From the NCBI GenBank assembly GCA_040219575.1, contig JAVJSD010000108.1, positions 65,369 to 129,368 on the forward strand: a stretch of 64,000 bases of DNA, in the 5' to 3' direction. This DNA comes from JAVJSD01 sp040219575. GTDB lineage: Bacteria > Planctomycetota > Planctomycetia > Pirellulales > Pirellulaceae. This document shows positions 1 through 8,562 of this stretch, one piece after another (the stretch's first letter is position 1; every line of letters starts with the position of its first letter). The notes under the pieces were generated by a model. It was not told the origin of the DNA and did no database searches. It was given only the letters and a program-made list of their open reading frames with translations. Both the position numbers and the translations under genes were made by a program.

Positions 1-1194
1 TCCGTGCCGCTCGAACGCCGTCGTGTCTTCGAGGCGCCTGGTCCAGCCGGCGAATTCTTGCTGCACGTTGAACGACATCAGCCAACCGAAATTGTGCCGG
101 CACGAAATCGGGATGACGGCGTTCGCAAACTCGACGGAGCACGAAGAGTTGGTGAATCGGTCCATACCGCGATACGTCGCTTCCGCCGAGAATGTTCCTT
201 CCCGGATCGAGCGAAAATCGCCCAGCTCTTCACGACAGGCGGTGAGAAAGGCCTGCAGCACGGCCGGACTGACCGCACGCCGATCGACGGGATGGATCAG
301 ATCGATCACGTTTTGGGCGTCGCCCGACACCAGGGAGCGGAAAAACCTCCTCTGCATGGCGTCGTCTCCGACCGGATAAGCATCGTCGAAGTTGCCCGTG
401 TCGAACTTCGTGGCCTGCAAGCGGTCGCCGTTCATTTCGTAGGTCATCCGCGCGGTGTAACGACGGCCCTCGAGTTCGATTAAGTGATACACCTGGATCG
501 CCAAGCGCTCTCCCGCTTCGGTCGGCTGCTTGACGCGCACTGCGTGCAGGTGAATCGCAGCGATCTGGCTGTTGTTCATCGCTGCACTGAAGGGGCCGAC
601 CAACCGCAGGTATTCCTCTTTGGGAAACACACGACGGCCTTCTGCGGGGACGAAAAGTTCATAGGCCTTTTCCGGTTCGCCGCCGAGCAGATGCCGCCAA
701 TACTGCTCGGCGTGCTCCTGTTGGGGTTCGAGGTCTTTCAACGCGTCGAAGGCATCCGCGACGAAACCTTCCGAGCGGAGTCGGAAACCGAGCAACCGGT
801 GGAAGCGGCCGTAGACGAATTCCGCCTCGACCTCGCCGTTTTCGAAGGCAAGGCGGCCGGTGACGCGTGGATGCCCCGTGACGTTGACGACCTTGAACGT
901 CTTCCAGTCGGTTTCAACGGGCGCACCGAGGCGATGGTTGATCGCCGCGAACTTGCGGCCGAGCGCATCGATATCCGTGTGTCGTCGCAGATTCGTATTC
1001 AGAAGTTCCGCGTACCGCCGCGGCTGATTGTCTCGCAACAGCGACACGATCTGCCGGACGTGATCGGCCGGAGCGTCAAGATCGAGCCGGGGCGGGGCGG
1101 ATCGTTCTTCGGCGTGCGATGGACGCGTATCGGCCGCCAGGTGGAAAGAGAGAGCGAAGGCGAAGGCCATTTTCAACCAAAGAGAATCAGGCAT
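1..1194 (-). CDS. Exported protein of unknown function, 3' end beyond the window
   Basis: An uninterrupted reading frame starts with ATG at 1194 and runs off the left edge without a stop (398 codons visible). The N-terminus (MPDSLWLKMAFAFALSFHLAA) is a plausible signal peptide followed by a mature chain, so an exported protein is inferred. The body seems to hold two related alpha+beta units of the 'accumulated small hydrolytic/SnoaL or DUF3887-like' look: stretches such as RRYAELLNTNLR and QNVIDLIHPVDRR precede similar beta-rich segments. This family link is weak. It lies about 100 bp downstream of the HEAT lipoprotein gene on the same strand and may be its operon partner. Function is not recognised. 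Confidence 0.7.
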   Translation of the reverse strand, partial: MPDSLWLKMAFAFALSFHLAADTRPSHAEERSAPPRLDLDAPADHVRQIVSLLRDNQPRRYAELLNTNLRRHTDIDALGRKFAAINHRLGAPVETDWKTFKVVNVTGHPRVTGRLAFENGEVEAEFVYGRFHRLLGFRLRSEGFVADAFDALKDLEPQQEHAEQYWRHLLGGEPEKAYELFVPAEGRRVFPKEEYLRLVGPFSAAMNNSQIAAIHLHAVRVKQPTEAGERLAIQVYHLIELEGRRYTARMTYEMNGDRLQATKFDTGNFDDAYPVGDDAMQRRFFRSLVSGDAQNVIDLIHPVDRRAVSPAVLQAFLTACREELGDFRSIREGTFSAEATYRGMDRFTNSSCSVEFANAVIPISCRHNFGWLMSFNVQQEFAGWTRRLEDTTAFERHG

Positions 1195-1298
1195 TTCGAG
1201 TAACTCCAGCAATCGGGGCGAATATCGAAGGAAGAGTGGACACCTGGGATTGTCCCTCACCCCTTACCGGCGGAGTTTCGCCGCGATTGTGACACGCC

Positions 1299-2651
1299 CT
1301 ACGGCCCGAGCACTTCAAGGACCTGGGCGGCGGCCGCCTGAACCTGCGGGTCTTTGTCGTCGAGCAGTTTTCGGATGCTGGGAATCGCCGGGGCGGCCGC
1401 AGGCCCGAGTCCGCCCAGCGCGGCGAGCGCCAGAAGTCGAGTTCGCGGATTCGCCGCGGAAAGCTGTTCCATGAGCGGCACAACCGATGGCTGGCCGATC
1501 GTCACCAGCGACTGGGCGGCGGCACGGCTCACCTTCTGGTTTGGATCCGCCAGGGCGTTGGCCAGCGGGCCCGTCGCGGAAGCGGCGTGAGGCCCCAGTT
1601 TCGCCAGCGACTGCGCCGCGTACCACCGCACATCGTCGTTCTTGTCCTTGAGCGACTTCGCCAGCGAGGCCACGGCGGGAGACGCCGCCAGACCGAGTCC
1701 GCCGAGTCGCAGCACGGCCATCTTGCGGATGTCGTCGTCGGGATCGTCGAGCGCCGCCTGGAACATCGTCGCCGCCTCGGCGTCGGTGGCGATGCGCGAC
1801 GCCGCGTACAGCGACTGCTTGCGGACCTTCGCATCGACATCTTCGCGCACCAACCGCGAGAGAAAGGGGAGCGCGGGTGCGGCTTGCGGGCCGATGCGTC
1901 CGATCAGCAGGGCGATGGCGGCGCGGTCGGTCGCTTGCTCCTGGCCCGCGTCGAGCAGTTTGAGCAGTTGCGGGAGAAACTGCTCGAGCGCCTCCGGCGG
2001 CAATCCTTTCAGCCCCGCCAGCCCCATTCGGCGGACCAACGGGTCTTTGTCTTCCAGCGCCTGCACAAACACCGCCACCATCTGCGGATCGCCGGGATTG
2101 ACGTTCTCGAACAGATACCAGGCGGCGCCGCGGCGGACATCGACCGACGGGTCGAGCATGGCGCCCTTGAGCTTTTGCACGGACTCGCCGCCGAGCGACA
2201 ACAGGTACGCGCTGGCCTCGGCGCGCAACTTATCGGCCTCGGCCAGCTTACGCTCGACGCTCAGCCGAATATCAACCGCCGAAGCGTCGGGGGCCGCCTC
2301 GCTGCGGATGCGCGCCGCATCGTAGAAGAGAGCCGCAACATGCCGGCGGAACTCCTCGTCGGCCGTCGGCTTGGGCATCTCCACCGGTTTCACCGGCGGC
2401 AGCTGCACAGGCGGCGCGACCTCGGGCGACGAGTCGCCGGCATCCGTCCGGCCGACGTCCGATGCCTCCGGGGTGGAGGGCGCGTGGTCGCTGACCGAGG
2501 AATCCGCATCGCCGGCGCGCGAGTCGCCCGGGCGCGGTTCGCTTGGTCCACATCCGGCGACCAGCGGCAACAGGGCTGCGGTCAACAGCCATAGCGCCGC
2601 TGAAAACTCGAAATTGCCCCAACGGCCCCGGCCAGCAGTGCGTTCCATCAT
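1299..2651 (-). CDS. HEAT-repeat lipoprotein
   Basis: 450 aa. The N-terminus has a hydrophobic segment ending in the lipobox LVAGC (Cys34), so the protein is predicted to be a lipoprotein. A low-complexity linker rich in Pro, Ser and Asp follows (to about residue 95). The remainder is a run of HEAT/PBS-lyase-like repeats, seen as recurrent units like DKNDDVRWYAAQSLAKLG, DPNQKVSRAAAQSLVTIG and DDKDPQVQAAAAQVLEVLG up to the C-terminus. Such alpha-solenoids usually bind proteins; no catalytic motif is seen. The start ATG lies 4 bp after the stop of the UbiA-like gene, so the two are probably co-transcribed. The second ATG (2648) is an equally possible start. Specific partner unknown. Confidence 0.85.
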   Translation of the reverse strand: MMERTAGRGRWGNFEFSAALWLLTAALLPLVAGCGPSEPRPGDSRAGDADSSVSDHAPSTPEASDVGRTDAGDSSPEVAPPVQLPPVKPVEMPKPTADEEFRRHVAALFYDAARIRSEAAPDASAVDIRLSVERKLAEADKLRAEASAYLLSLGGESVQKLKGAMLDPSVDVRRGAAWYLFENVNPGDPQMVAVFVQALEDKDPLVRRMGLAGLKGLPPEALEQFLPQLLKLLDAGQEQATDRAAIALLIGRIGPQAAPALPFLSRLVREDVDAKVRKQSLYAASRIATDAEAATMFQAALDDPDDDIRKMAVLRLGGLGLAASPAVASLAKSLKDKNDDVRWYAAQSLAKLGPHAASATGPLANALADPNQKVSRAAAQSLVTIGQPSVVPLMEQLSAANPRTRLLALAALGGLGPAAAPAIPSIRKLLDDKDPQVQAAAAQVLEVLGP

Positions 2652-2655
2652 GCAC

Positions 2656-3594
2656 TCATGTTAGCAGATCGAGCGTGACCACCACAAACAAACCGATGCT
2701 CACGATGGCGTTCACATTGAAGAAGGCGATGTTGACGCGGGTCAAGTCGTCCGCGCGCACAATCGCGTGTTCGTATACCAACAGCGCCGCCACGGCCGCA
2801 ACACCAGCCCAATAGATCCATCCCAGGTCAAGCTCGGGCCCCCCAAATTGCTGCGAATAGGGCAAGGCGGCCAAGACCGCGATCATCGCCAGATGGCATC
2901 CCGCGGCGAGCCTCAACGCGGCGACGACTCCCAAGGCCGCCGGCACACTTCGAAGTTTCGACTGAATGTCGAATCCGATGTCCTGGCAAGCGTAGATGAT
3001 GTCGAAACCCGACACCCACAACAGCACCGCCACGCCCAGGATCAGCGAGGGCAGCAGGTCGGCGGGATGTTGCATCACCACTTGGCCGCGGAGCGCGATC
3101 CAGGTCGAGACTGGCGCCAGCATCAGCGAAGCCCCCAGCCAGAAGTGCGCCAGCGAGGTGAACCGCTTGGTGTAGCTGTACGCCAACAGAAATCCCAGCA
3201 CGGGAATCGAAAGGGCGATCGGCAGCACATTCGGCAGAAACAGCAACGTCGAGGCGATGAACGCCAACGACGCGGCGATGGTGAAGGCGACGACGCTTTG
3301 CACGCTGAGCACGCCGGCCGGCAGATGCCGCTTCGCCGTGCGAGGGTTCCCGGCGTCGATGCGGCGATCGGCCAGGCGGTTGAAGGCCATCGCCGCGCTG
3401 CGGGCCGTCACCATGCAGACGACGATTCCCAGCAAGTGCCAGCCGTTGAACGGTACGGTCTCGCCCTCGGCGCCCCGCGCCGTCCACGCCATCACCGCCG
3501 CCAACAGTGCGAACGGCAACGCGAACACCGTATGGCTGAAGCGGATCATTTCCAGGAGGTGGCGCAGGCGCGTGAGCATATCAGGTTGTGGCAC
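2656..3594 (-). CDS. UbiA-family prenyltransferase (menaquinone type likely)
   Basis: 312 aa integral membrane protein with about eight or nine hydrophobic helices. The two Asp-rich motifs that bind Mg-prenyl diphosphate in the UbiA superfamily are present: NRLADRRID at residues 72-80 and DIIYACQDIGFD at 198-209. The protein should attach an isoprenoid chain to an aromatic acid. Planctomycetes make menaquinone, and UbiX, UbiE and UbiD-like genes are also in the window, so the futalosine-pathway prenyltransferase (MqnP) is the likely role; 4-hydroxybenzoate prenyltransferase (UbiA) is the general annotation. It lies 150 bp downstream of ubiX, separated by a repeat element, and abuts the HEAT gene downstream. 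Confidence 0.9.
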   Translation of the reverse strand: MPQPDMLTRLRHLLEMIRFSHTVFALPFALLAAVMAWTARGAEGETVPFNGWHLLGIVVCMVTARSAAMAFNRLADRRIDAGNPRTAKRHLPAGVLSVQSVVAFTIAASLAFIASTLLFLPNVLPIALSIPVLGFLLAYSYTKRFTSLAHFWLGASLMLAPVSTWIALRGQVVMQHPADLLPSLILGVAVLLWVSGFDIIYACQDIGFDIQSKLRSVPAALGVVAALRLAAGCHLAMIAVLAALPYSQQFGGPELDLGWIYWAGVAAVAALLVYEHAIVRADDLTRVNIAFFNVNAIVSIGLFVVVTLDLLT

Positions 3595-3600
3595 TCAAAT

Positions 3601-3629
3601 CGTTTAACGGCAAGCCGAAGGCGACGGCG
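3601..3629. repeat. 29-bp dispersed repeat arm (copy of the 45.5-kb element)
   Basis: The sequence beginning CGTTTAACGGCAAGCC matches both terminal arms of the element at 45555-45765 with one mismatch in 29 bp. The following ~115 bp up to the ubiX stop also resemble the inside of that element (for example TTGGAAGC near its end). It fills most of the 150-bp gap between ubiX and the UbiA-like gene. Confidence 0.7.
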
Positions 3630-3744
3630 GATCGTTGCTGATACGTTCCCGGCGATTGCAGGTTCCTGCGTAAGACGTCGCCATCGGCCTGAAGCGAAAC
3701 AACGCTTTGGAATTGGAAGCTGTTCCTCTCGAATGAACCGTAGC

Positions 3745-4428
3745 TCACGTCACTTCTTTCTTCTCGCCCCACCGTCGCATCAATGCGTGTTCGATGTCGA
3801 GCTGATCGAGGATGCGGGCGACCACGAAATCGACCAGGTCGTCGAGCGATTGCACGCCGTGATACCAGCCCGGTGCAGCCGGCAGCACCACCGCGCCCAC
3901 TTCACAGGCGCGGCGCATGTTTTCGAGTTGCACGATGGAGAGCGGCGTCTCGCGGGGAACCAGCACCAGGCGTCGGCGTTCCTTGAGATGCACGTCGGCC
4001 GCCCGTTGGATCAGGTTGTTGCTCGCCCCATGGGCGATTCCGCTGAGCGTGCTGCCCGAGCAGGGGCAAACGACCATCCCGGCCGTCAGGAACGACCCGC
4101 TGGCGATGGGCGTCATGTAGTCGGTGTAGTGATGGTACACGAGTCGACCGGGCGACGACGTGGGTGCGCCGCTCGGCTGGGCAGGAGTTCTCGCCCCCTC
4201 CTTGGTCCGCCACGGCGGCTGCGTGTCGAGCAGTGCGTCGAGCCGCGGACGATCGATATCGAACGCGAGCCCAAGTTCCTGCTGCATCACGAGCACCGCC
4301 GAAGGGCTGACGGTCAGATGCACGTCGCGGCCGCCTTGGCGCAATACCTGCAGCAGGCGGACGGCGTAGATCGCCCCGCTGGCGCCGGTTACGGCCACGA
4401 CCAGGGGTTTGGTGGGAGAGTCGGTCAT
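3745..4428 (-). CDS. ubiX: UbiX-type flavin prenyltransferase
   Basis: 227 aa from the ATG at 4428. UbiX makes prenylated FMN, the cofactor of UbiD-family decarboxylases, from FMN and dimethylallyl phosphate. The family motifs are present: VTGASGAIYAVRLL near the N-terminus (FMN site), IASGSF at about residue 109, CPCSGSTLSGIAHG, and the phosphate-binding region VPRETPLS. The start overlaps the stop of ubiE by 4 bp (ATGA), indicating translational coupling; the longer upstream reading frame is only antisense-like read-through of ubiE. Unusually, about 27 residues (roughly 69-95, Pro/Gly/Ser-rich) are inserted between the regions equivalent to helix LDALL and YHHYTDYM, so the protein is longer than the usual ~190-200 aa. 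Confidence 0.93.
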   Translation of the reverse strand: MTDSPTKPLVVAVTGASGAIYAVRLLQVLRQGGRDVHLTVSPSAVLVMQQELGLAFDIDRPRLDALLDTQPPWRTKEGARTPAQPSGAPTSSPGRLVYHHYTDYMTPIASGSFLTAGMVVCPCSGSTLSGIAHGASNNLIQRAADVHLKERRRLVLVPRETPLSIVQLENMRRACEVGAVVLPAAPGWYHGVQSLDDLVDFVVARILDQLDIEHALMRRWGEKKEVT

Positions 4429-5159
4429 CGGGGCGTTTCGCCAGCGACTCCTTTGAGGCCGACGTACAGGGTCGCCACGCCGAACGTTAGCGGATAGTAG
4501 TCCACCTGCGACAGGCCGGCCGACCGCATCCGTTCGGCGAGGGCCTCGCCCATGGGAAACTGCCCCACGCTCTCGGGCAGGTAACTGTAGGCCTCGTGAT
4601 TGTTGCGGGACACCAGCTGTCCGATGCGCGGCAGCACGTTGCGGAAATACCAGCCGTAGGCCGCTTTGAAAGGTTGCCGCGTCGGCATGGAGAATTCCAG
4701 GACGGCGACTTTGCCTCCCGCGCGACAAACCCGCGTCATTTCCCGCAGGCCTTGATCGGTGTCCGACACGTTCCGCAGTCCGAAGGCGGCGGTGACCAGC
4801 TGGAAACGGTCGTCGTCGAACGGCAGCGCCTGCGCGTCGGCCTCGACGAAGGACACCTGCCCATTGGCTCCCGCGCGATCTTTCTTTTGGCGGCCGATCT
4901 CCAACATGGGGCGGCAGAAATCGGCGGCGACGATGGGAGCGGCGCCCCGCGTGTAGCGGAAAAACGCCAATGCCAGATCGCCCGTGCCGGTGCACAGGTC
5001 GAGGATCGGCTCGCCGGGACGGGGCTTGAGTTTGCGGACCGTCCGCCACCGCCAGTAGCGGTCGACGTTCATCGACAGCATGTGGTTGAGCAGGTCGTAG
5101 CGCGGGGCGATCTCCCCGAACATGCTTCGCACCCGGCGGTCGGATTTGTCGACGGTCAT
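4425..5159 (-). CDS. ubiE: Demethylmenaquinone methyltransferase, UbiE/MenG family
   Basis: 244 aa class I SAM methyltransferase. Motif I is LDLCTGTGDLALAF at residues 53-66; the N-terminal signature MFGEIAPRYDLLNHMLSM and the later GLRNVSD and LEFS segments are typical of the UbiE/MenG family, which C-methylates demethylmenaquinone (or the ubiquinone precursor). In a planctomycete the menaquinone reaction is expected. It is the first gene of the ubiE-ubiX-ubiA-like minus-strand group, and its stop overlaps the ubiX start by 4 bp. The ~200-bp gap upstream, shared with the divergent MFS gene, should hold the promoters. Confidence 0.94.
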   Translation of the reverse strand: MTVDKSDRRVRSMFGEIAPRYDLLNHMLSMNVDRYWRWRTVRKLKPRPGEPILDLCTGTGDLALAFFRYTRGAAPIVAADFCRPMLEIGRQKKDRAGANGQVSFVEADAQALPFDDDRFQLVTAAFGLRNVSDTDQGLREMTRVCRAGGKVAVLEFSMPTRQPFKAAYGWYFRNVLPRIGQLVSRNNHEAYSYLPESVGQFPMGEALAERMRSAGLSQVDYYPLTFGVATLYVGLKGVAGETPR

Positions 5160-5363
5160 TGCATTCAGCTTGGCAAGTACAAAGTAGGGCAGGCTTCCGG
5201 GCGGCCAAGGCAGGGTGGAAGCCCACCCAACGGGCCGCGCAAAACTGCTCTCCGTTTTCTTTCCCGCAGAACGTAGAATATCGTAACCGCGGCGACTTGT
5301 AGAGCCGCGTGCCCACCCCCCTAGCGTCGCCCCCTCGCCGCCGTTCTTTCCCTGCTACCTGCT

Positions 5364-6797
5364 GTGTTGACCAAGACGGCGCCGACCGACGCTTCCCCCA
5401 CTCGCCGCGACCTGCGGGCCGGCATGGCCGACGGGGCCATGTTCAGTGTGATGGTCGGCATGGGCGAAACCTACCTGGCCGCCTTCGCGCTGGCTCTGGG
5501 ACTGGGCGAGGTGACCGCCGGACTGGTGGCCACCGTGCCGATGCTGACGGGCGCCATCCTGCAGCTCGCCGGCCCCTGGGCCGTGGCCCGCATCGGGTCG
5601 CATAAACGTTGGGTGGTGGCTTGCGCCGCGTGCCAGGCGGCGGCGCTGCTGATCGCCCCGCTGGCGCTGCTGGTCCGCGGCACGCCGCCTTTGGCATCGG
5701 GCTGCGTGTTTCTCGCGGCCACGCTCTACTGGGCGTGCGGGCTCGCGACGGGCCCCGCCTGGAATACCTGGATGGAGGCGGTGATTCCGCGCCGCCTGCG
5801 AACCGGCTACTTCGCCTCCCGCGTCCGCCTCAGTCAGTTGTGCCTGTTGATCGGCTTCATCAGCGGCGGGCTGCTGCTGCAAGTCGGCAGTTCCGCCGAC
5901 AAGCGCCAGGGAGGCGAAACGGCGACGTGGACGCTGGCCGCATTCGCCGCCTTGCTGGTCGTGTCGGCGCTGTGCCGCTTCACCTCGGCCGGCTTTCTGT
6001 CGCGCCAAAGCGATCCTCATCGCGGCCGATTGCAGGACGAACATGTTTCCTTCGCCACCTGGGCCCGACGACTGCGAAGCGACGCCGGAGCGAGGTTGGT
6101 GGCATACTTGCTGGCGGTGCAGGTCGCCGTGCAAATCTCCGGACCGTTTTTTACTCCGTTCATGCTTTCCAAATCGCACCTTGGCATGTCGTACGTGCAG
6201 TACATGTTGCTGCTGGGCATCGCCTTCCTTGCGAAAGTGGTCTCCCTTCGACTCTGGGGCCGCTTGGCGCAGCGTTTCGGCGCGCGACGCTTGTTGTGGA
6301 TCGGCGGGACCGCCATCGTGCCCGTGGCGGGATTGTGGGTCGTCACCAGCAACTACTGGTTCCTGGCCGGCGTGCAAGTGCTCTCGGGCGCCGCCTGGGC
6401 CGCCTACGAACTGGCCATGTTGCTGATGTTCTTCGAGACGATTCCGCATCGCGAACGGACCAGCGTGCTGACAATCTACAACCTGGGCAACGCCGTGGCG
6501 CTGGTCGTCGGAGCGCTGATCGGCGCCGCCTTGTTGAAACTCATGGGCGAGGCGACGACGACCTACCTGCTGTTGTTCGGCGTTTCGACGGCCGCCCGGC
6601 TTTCGACCGTCGTGCTGCTTGCCCGTGTGCCCGACCTGCGTTTCCAGGTCCGACCGGCCGAGGTCCGCACGATCGCCATCCGGCCGTCCGCGGCCACCGT
6701 CGACCGCCCGATCCTGTCCAGCATCGACGACGCAGACGAATCTGCCGACGGCGACGCGGCCGAATTGACGCCGGCCATGAATGGTGCCTCGGTCTAG
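5364..6797 (+). CDS. MFS transporter
   Basis: 477 aa with about twelve hydrophobic segments. The first membrane segments (GLGEVTAGLVATVPMLTGAI) and the loop with GSHKRWVV, followed by a central cytosolic linker (roughly residues 205-235, QSDPHRGRLQDE) and a second six-helix half, give the layout of a major facilitator superfamily carrier. The substrate cannot be told from sequence. The start chosen is a GTG (GTG TTG ACC AAG), with no better ATG upstream. It is transcribed divergently from ubiE and convergently with the gamma-carbonic-anhydrase gene. The C-terminal 40 residues are hydrophilic and acidic. Confidence 0.85.
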   Translation: MLTKTAPTDASPTRRDLRAGMADGAMFSVMVGMGETYLAAFALALGLGEVTAGLVATVPMLTGAILQLAGPWAVARIGSHKRWVVACAACQAAALLIAPLALLVRGTPPLASGCVFLAATLYWACGLATGPAWNTWMEAVIPRRLRTGYFASRVRLSQLCLLIGFISGGLLLQVGSSADKRQGGETATWTLAAFAALLVVSALCRFTSAGFLSRQSDPHRGRLQDEHVSFATWARRLRSDAGARLVAYLLAVQVAVQISGPFFTPFMLSKSHLGMSYVQYMLLLGIAFLAKVVSLRLWGRLAQRFGARRLLWIGGTAIVPVAGLWVVTSNYWFLAGVQVLSGAAWAAYELAMLLMFFETIPHRERTSVLTIYNLGNAVALVVGALIGAALLKLMGEATTTYLLLFGVSTAARLSTVVLLARVPDLRFQVRPAEVRTIAIRPSAATVDRPILSSIDDADESADGDAAELTPAMNGASV

Positions 6798-6833
6798 TTG
6801 GCGATGGCGCAGCCGCATCCTCGACCGCAATCC

Positions 6834-6892
6834 TCCCTGGCTGGCGCAACGGGCTCGGACGCGTGTGGCGAGCCCGTTGCGCCAGCAAGGGA
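6834..6892. terminator. Long hairpin between convergent genes
   Basis: Arms 6834-6857 and 6869-6892 are complementary over 24 bp with one mismatch, around an 11-nt loop. The core CTGGCGCAACGGGCTCG is mirrored exactly. It lies between the ends of the MFS gene (+) and the gamma-carbonic-anhydrase gene (-), so a bidirectional terminator is the natural reading. There is no U-tract, so a dispersed palindromic repeat or mRNA-stability hairpin is also possible. Confidence 0.6.
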
Positions 6893-6934
6893 GTCCGCGG
6901 AATTGGCCAATTTCAGAGAATGCTTGTTCGCAAG

Positions 6935-7465
6935 CTACTGCGAGTCGGGGTTCTGGGTCGCGCGGCGAGCCCGACGGGCGTTTTCCACATAGTGCTCCGC
7001 CGCCCGGCGAATTCGCTCGAGGTCCTTCTCCCCTGTCGGTCGGACGACCTTTCCCGGCAGCCCCATCACCAGCGAACCGGGTGGAACGATCACTCCTTCG
7101 GTCACCACGGCGCCCACGGCCACAATGCTGCCGGCGCCGATCCTCGCGCCGTTCATCACCACGGCCCGCATGCCGATCATCACGTCGTCCTCGATCGTCG
7201 CGCCATGCACGATGGCGGCATGGCCGACGGTCACGCGCTCTCCCAGCACGCAGGGGAATCCCTCGTCGGCGTGCAGCACACAGAGATCCTGCACGTTGGT
7301 TCGCCGTCCGATCTGGATCCTGTCGCTATCGCCGCGCAGCACCGCCCCGTACCAGATGCTCGCCTCCGCGCCGATTGTTACGTCGCCCAGCACGACCGCC
7401 GAGGGTGCGATGAATGCTGATGCATCGACCAGGTCGCGACGGAATTGAAAGCCGCTTTCCGACAT
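6935..7465 (-). CDS. Gamma-carbonic-anhydrase-like hexapeptide-repeat protein
   Basis: 176 aa left-handed beta-helix protein of the gamma-carbonic anhydrase/YrdA/PaaY family. The three zinc-ligand histidines are in place: His65 (VLHADEG), His82 and His87 (VGHAAIVHGA). Hexapeptide turns run from residue 18 to about 145, followed by a C-terminal amphipathic helix. RGDSDRIQIGRRTNVQD is the family signature. Many members of this family have metal sites but uncertain carbonic anhydrase activity, so the reaction is not assured. It is monocistronic or the distal gene after dapF-like (80 bp upstream, same strand). Confidence 0.9.
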   Translation of the reverse strand: MSESGFQFRRDLVDASAFIAPSAVVLGDVTIGAEASIWYGAVLRGDSDRIQIGRRTNVQDLCVLHADEGFPCVLGERVTVGHAAIVHGATIEDDVMIGMRAVVMNGARIGAGSIVAVGAVVTEGVIVPPGSLVMGLPGKVVRPTGEKDLERIRRAAEHYVENARRARRATQNPDSQ

Positions 7466-7546
7466 GGGAAGTCTCCCCGGCCCGTCATCAACTCGCCGTG
7501 ACGGACAACGTTGTCGACCGAGATGTCCGTCGTAGCGCCAACCACG

Positions 7547-8398
7547 CTACGGGAGCGGGGTTTCGAGCACCTCGGTCGAGAGTCGGCCGTCGGCCACCTT
7601 CACCACGGGGCCGGTCATGCGCACCAAGTAGTCGTCGCTGATTTCGATGCGCAAGTGTCCGCCGGGCATGTGCACCGCGACCACGCTTTCGCACAAGTCG
7701 AGTCGCCGCGCGACCGCCGCCGCGGCGCAACTGCTGGTGCCCGACGCCAAAGTATAACCGGCGCCCCGCTCCCAGATTTCGATGCGAATGTTCTCGCGAT
7801 CGAGCACCTGGAGAAACTGCACGTTGGTGAGGTTGGGGAACACCGTCTCGGTCTCGATCAACGGTCCTAGTCGGTGCGTCTCCTCGACCGACAACTCCTC
7901 GCGGAGCACCACGCAGTGCGGATTGCCGATGTTGGCGGCGGTGAACGTCAACGTGTCGCCGTTGACTTCGAGTTCTTCCTGAATCACCTCGCGCGGAGGG
8001 CCGGTGACGGGCACGTCGTGGCTGTGGAAACTGATGCGTCCCATGTCGACCGTGACCACGCGTCCCGCGGGCGAGACCTTGCAAGTTACCTGACCACCCG
8101 CCGTTTGAACCGGAAACTCCGCTTCCGCCTCGACGGCGCCCTGATCCCAGAGATAGCGCGAGAAGATCCGCAGACCGTTGCCGCTCTTTTCCGCTTCGGA
8201 GCCATCGGGGTTGATGAAGCGAACGTGAAACTTGCCGGGCGCGGGATCCGGCTCGCGAATCAGAATGCCATCGGAGCCCAAGCCGAAGTTCCGAGCGCAA
8301 ACGCGGCCGATGATTTCGGCCGTCAGACCGCCGGCAGCTTCCGCGGCTTCCATTACGATATAGTCGTTGCCGAGCGCGTGATATTTCGAGAACTGCAT
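7547..8398 (-). CDS. dapF: DapF-family epimerase with Ser/Ser active site
   Basis: 283 aa from ATG 8398 (MQFSKYHALGNDYIV is the normal family start; the frame extends upstream only to a TTG). DapF interconverts LL- and meso-diaminopimelate for lysine and peptidoglycan. The two-lobed fold is clear: GLGSDGIL, NPDGSEAEKSGNGLR, GNPHCVV, ERGAGYTLASGTSSCAAA. However, both catalytic cysteines are replaced: Ser72 (codon 8183-8185, AGC) instead of the Cys of the (C)GNG motif, and Ser219 (codon 7742-7744, TCG) instead of the Cys in ACGSGA-type motifs. A Cys remains at 224, equivalent to the non-catalytic one. It may be a serine-based variant, an enzyme of different specificity, or inactive. Confidence 0.88.
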   Translation of the reverse strand: MQFSKYHALGNDYIVMEAAEAAGGLTAEIIGRVCARNFGLGSDGILIREPDPAPGKFHVRFINPDGSEAEKSGNGLRIFSRYLWDQGAVEAEAEFPVQTAGGQVTCKVSPAGRVVTVDMGRISFHSHDVPVTGPPREVIQEELEVNGDTLTFTAANIGNPHCVVLREELSVEETHRLGPLIETETVFPNLTNVQFLQVLDRENIRIEIWERGAGYTLASGTSSCAAAAVARRLDLCESVVAVHMPGGHLRIEISDDYLVRMTGPVVKVADGRLSTEVLETPLP

Positions 8399-8562
8399 GA
8401 CTGGCAAACTATCGAATTTGTTATGAAGACACAAGTTATGGCTTCCAAACGGTCCTGCCGGAAGGGGCCGACGACCGATTTCCGTCGCATCTACGATGGG
8501 GCATGCAATGAGGAATCCCCCAAGATCGCCCCGGCAAGGCCGAATGGGTTACCATCAATTCC

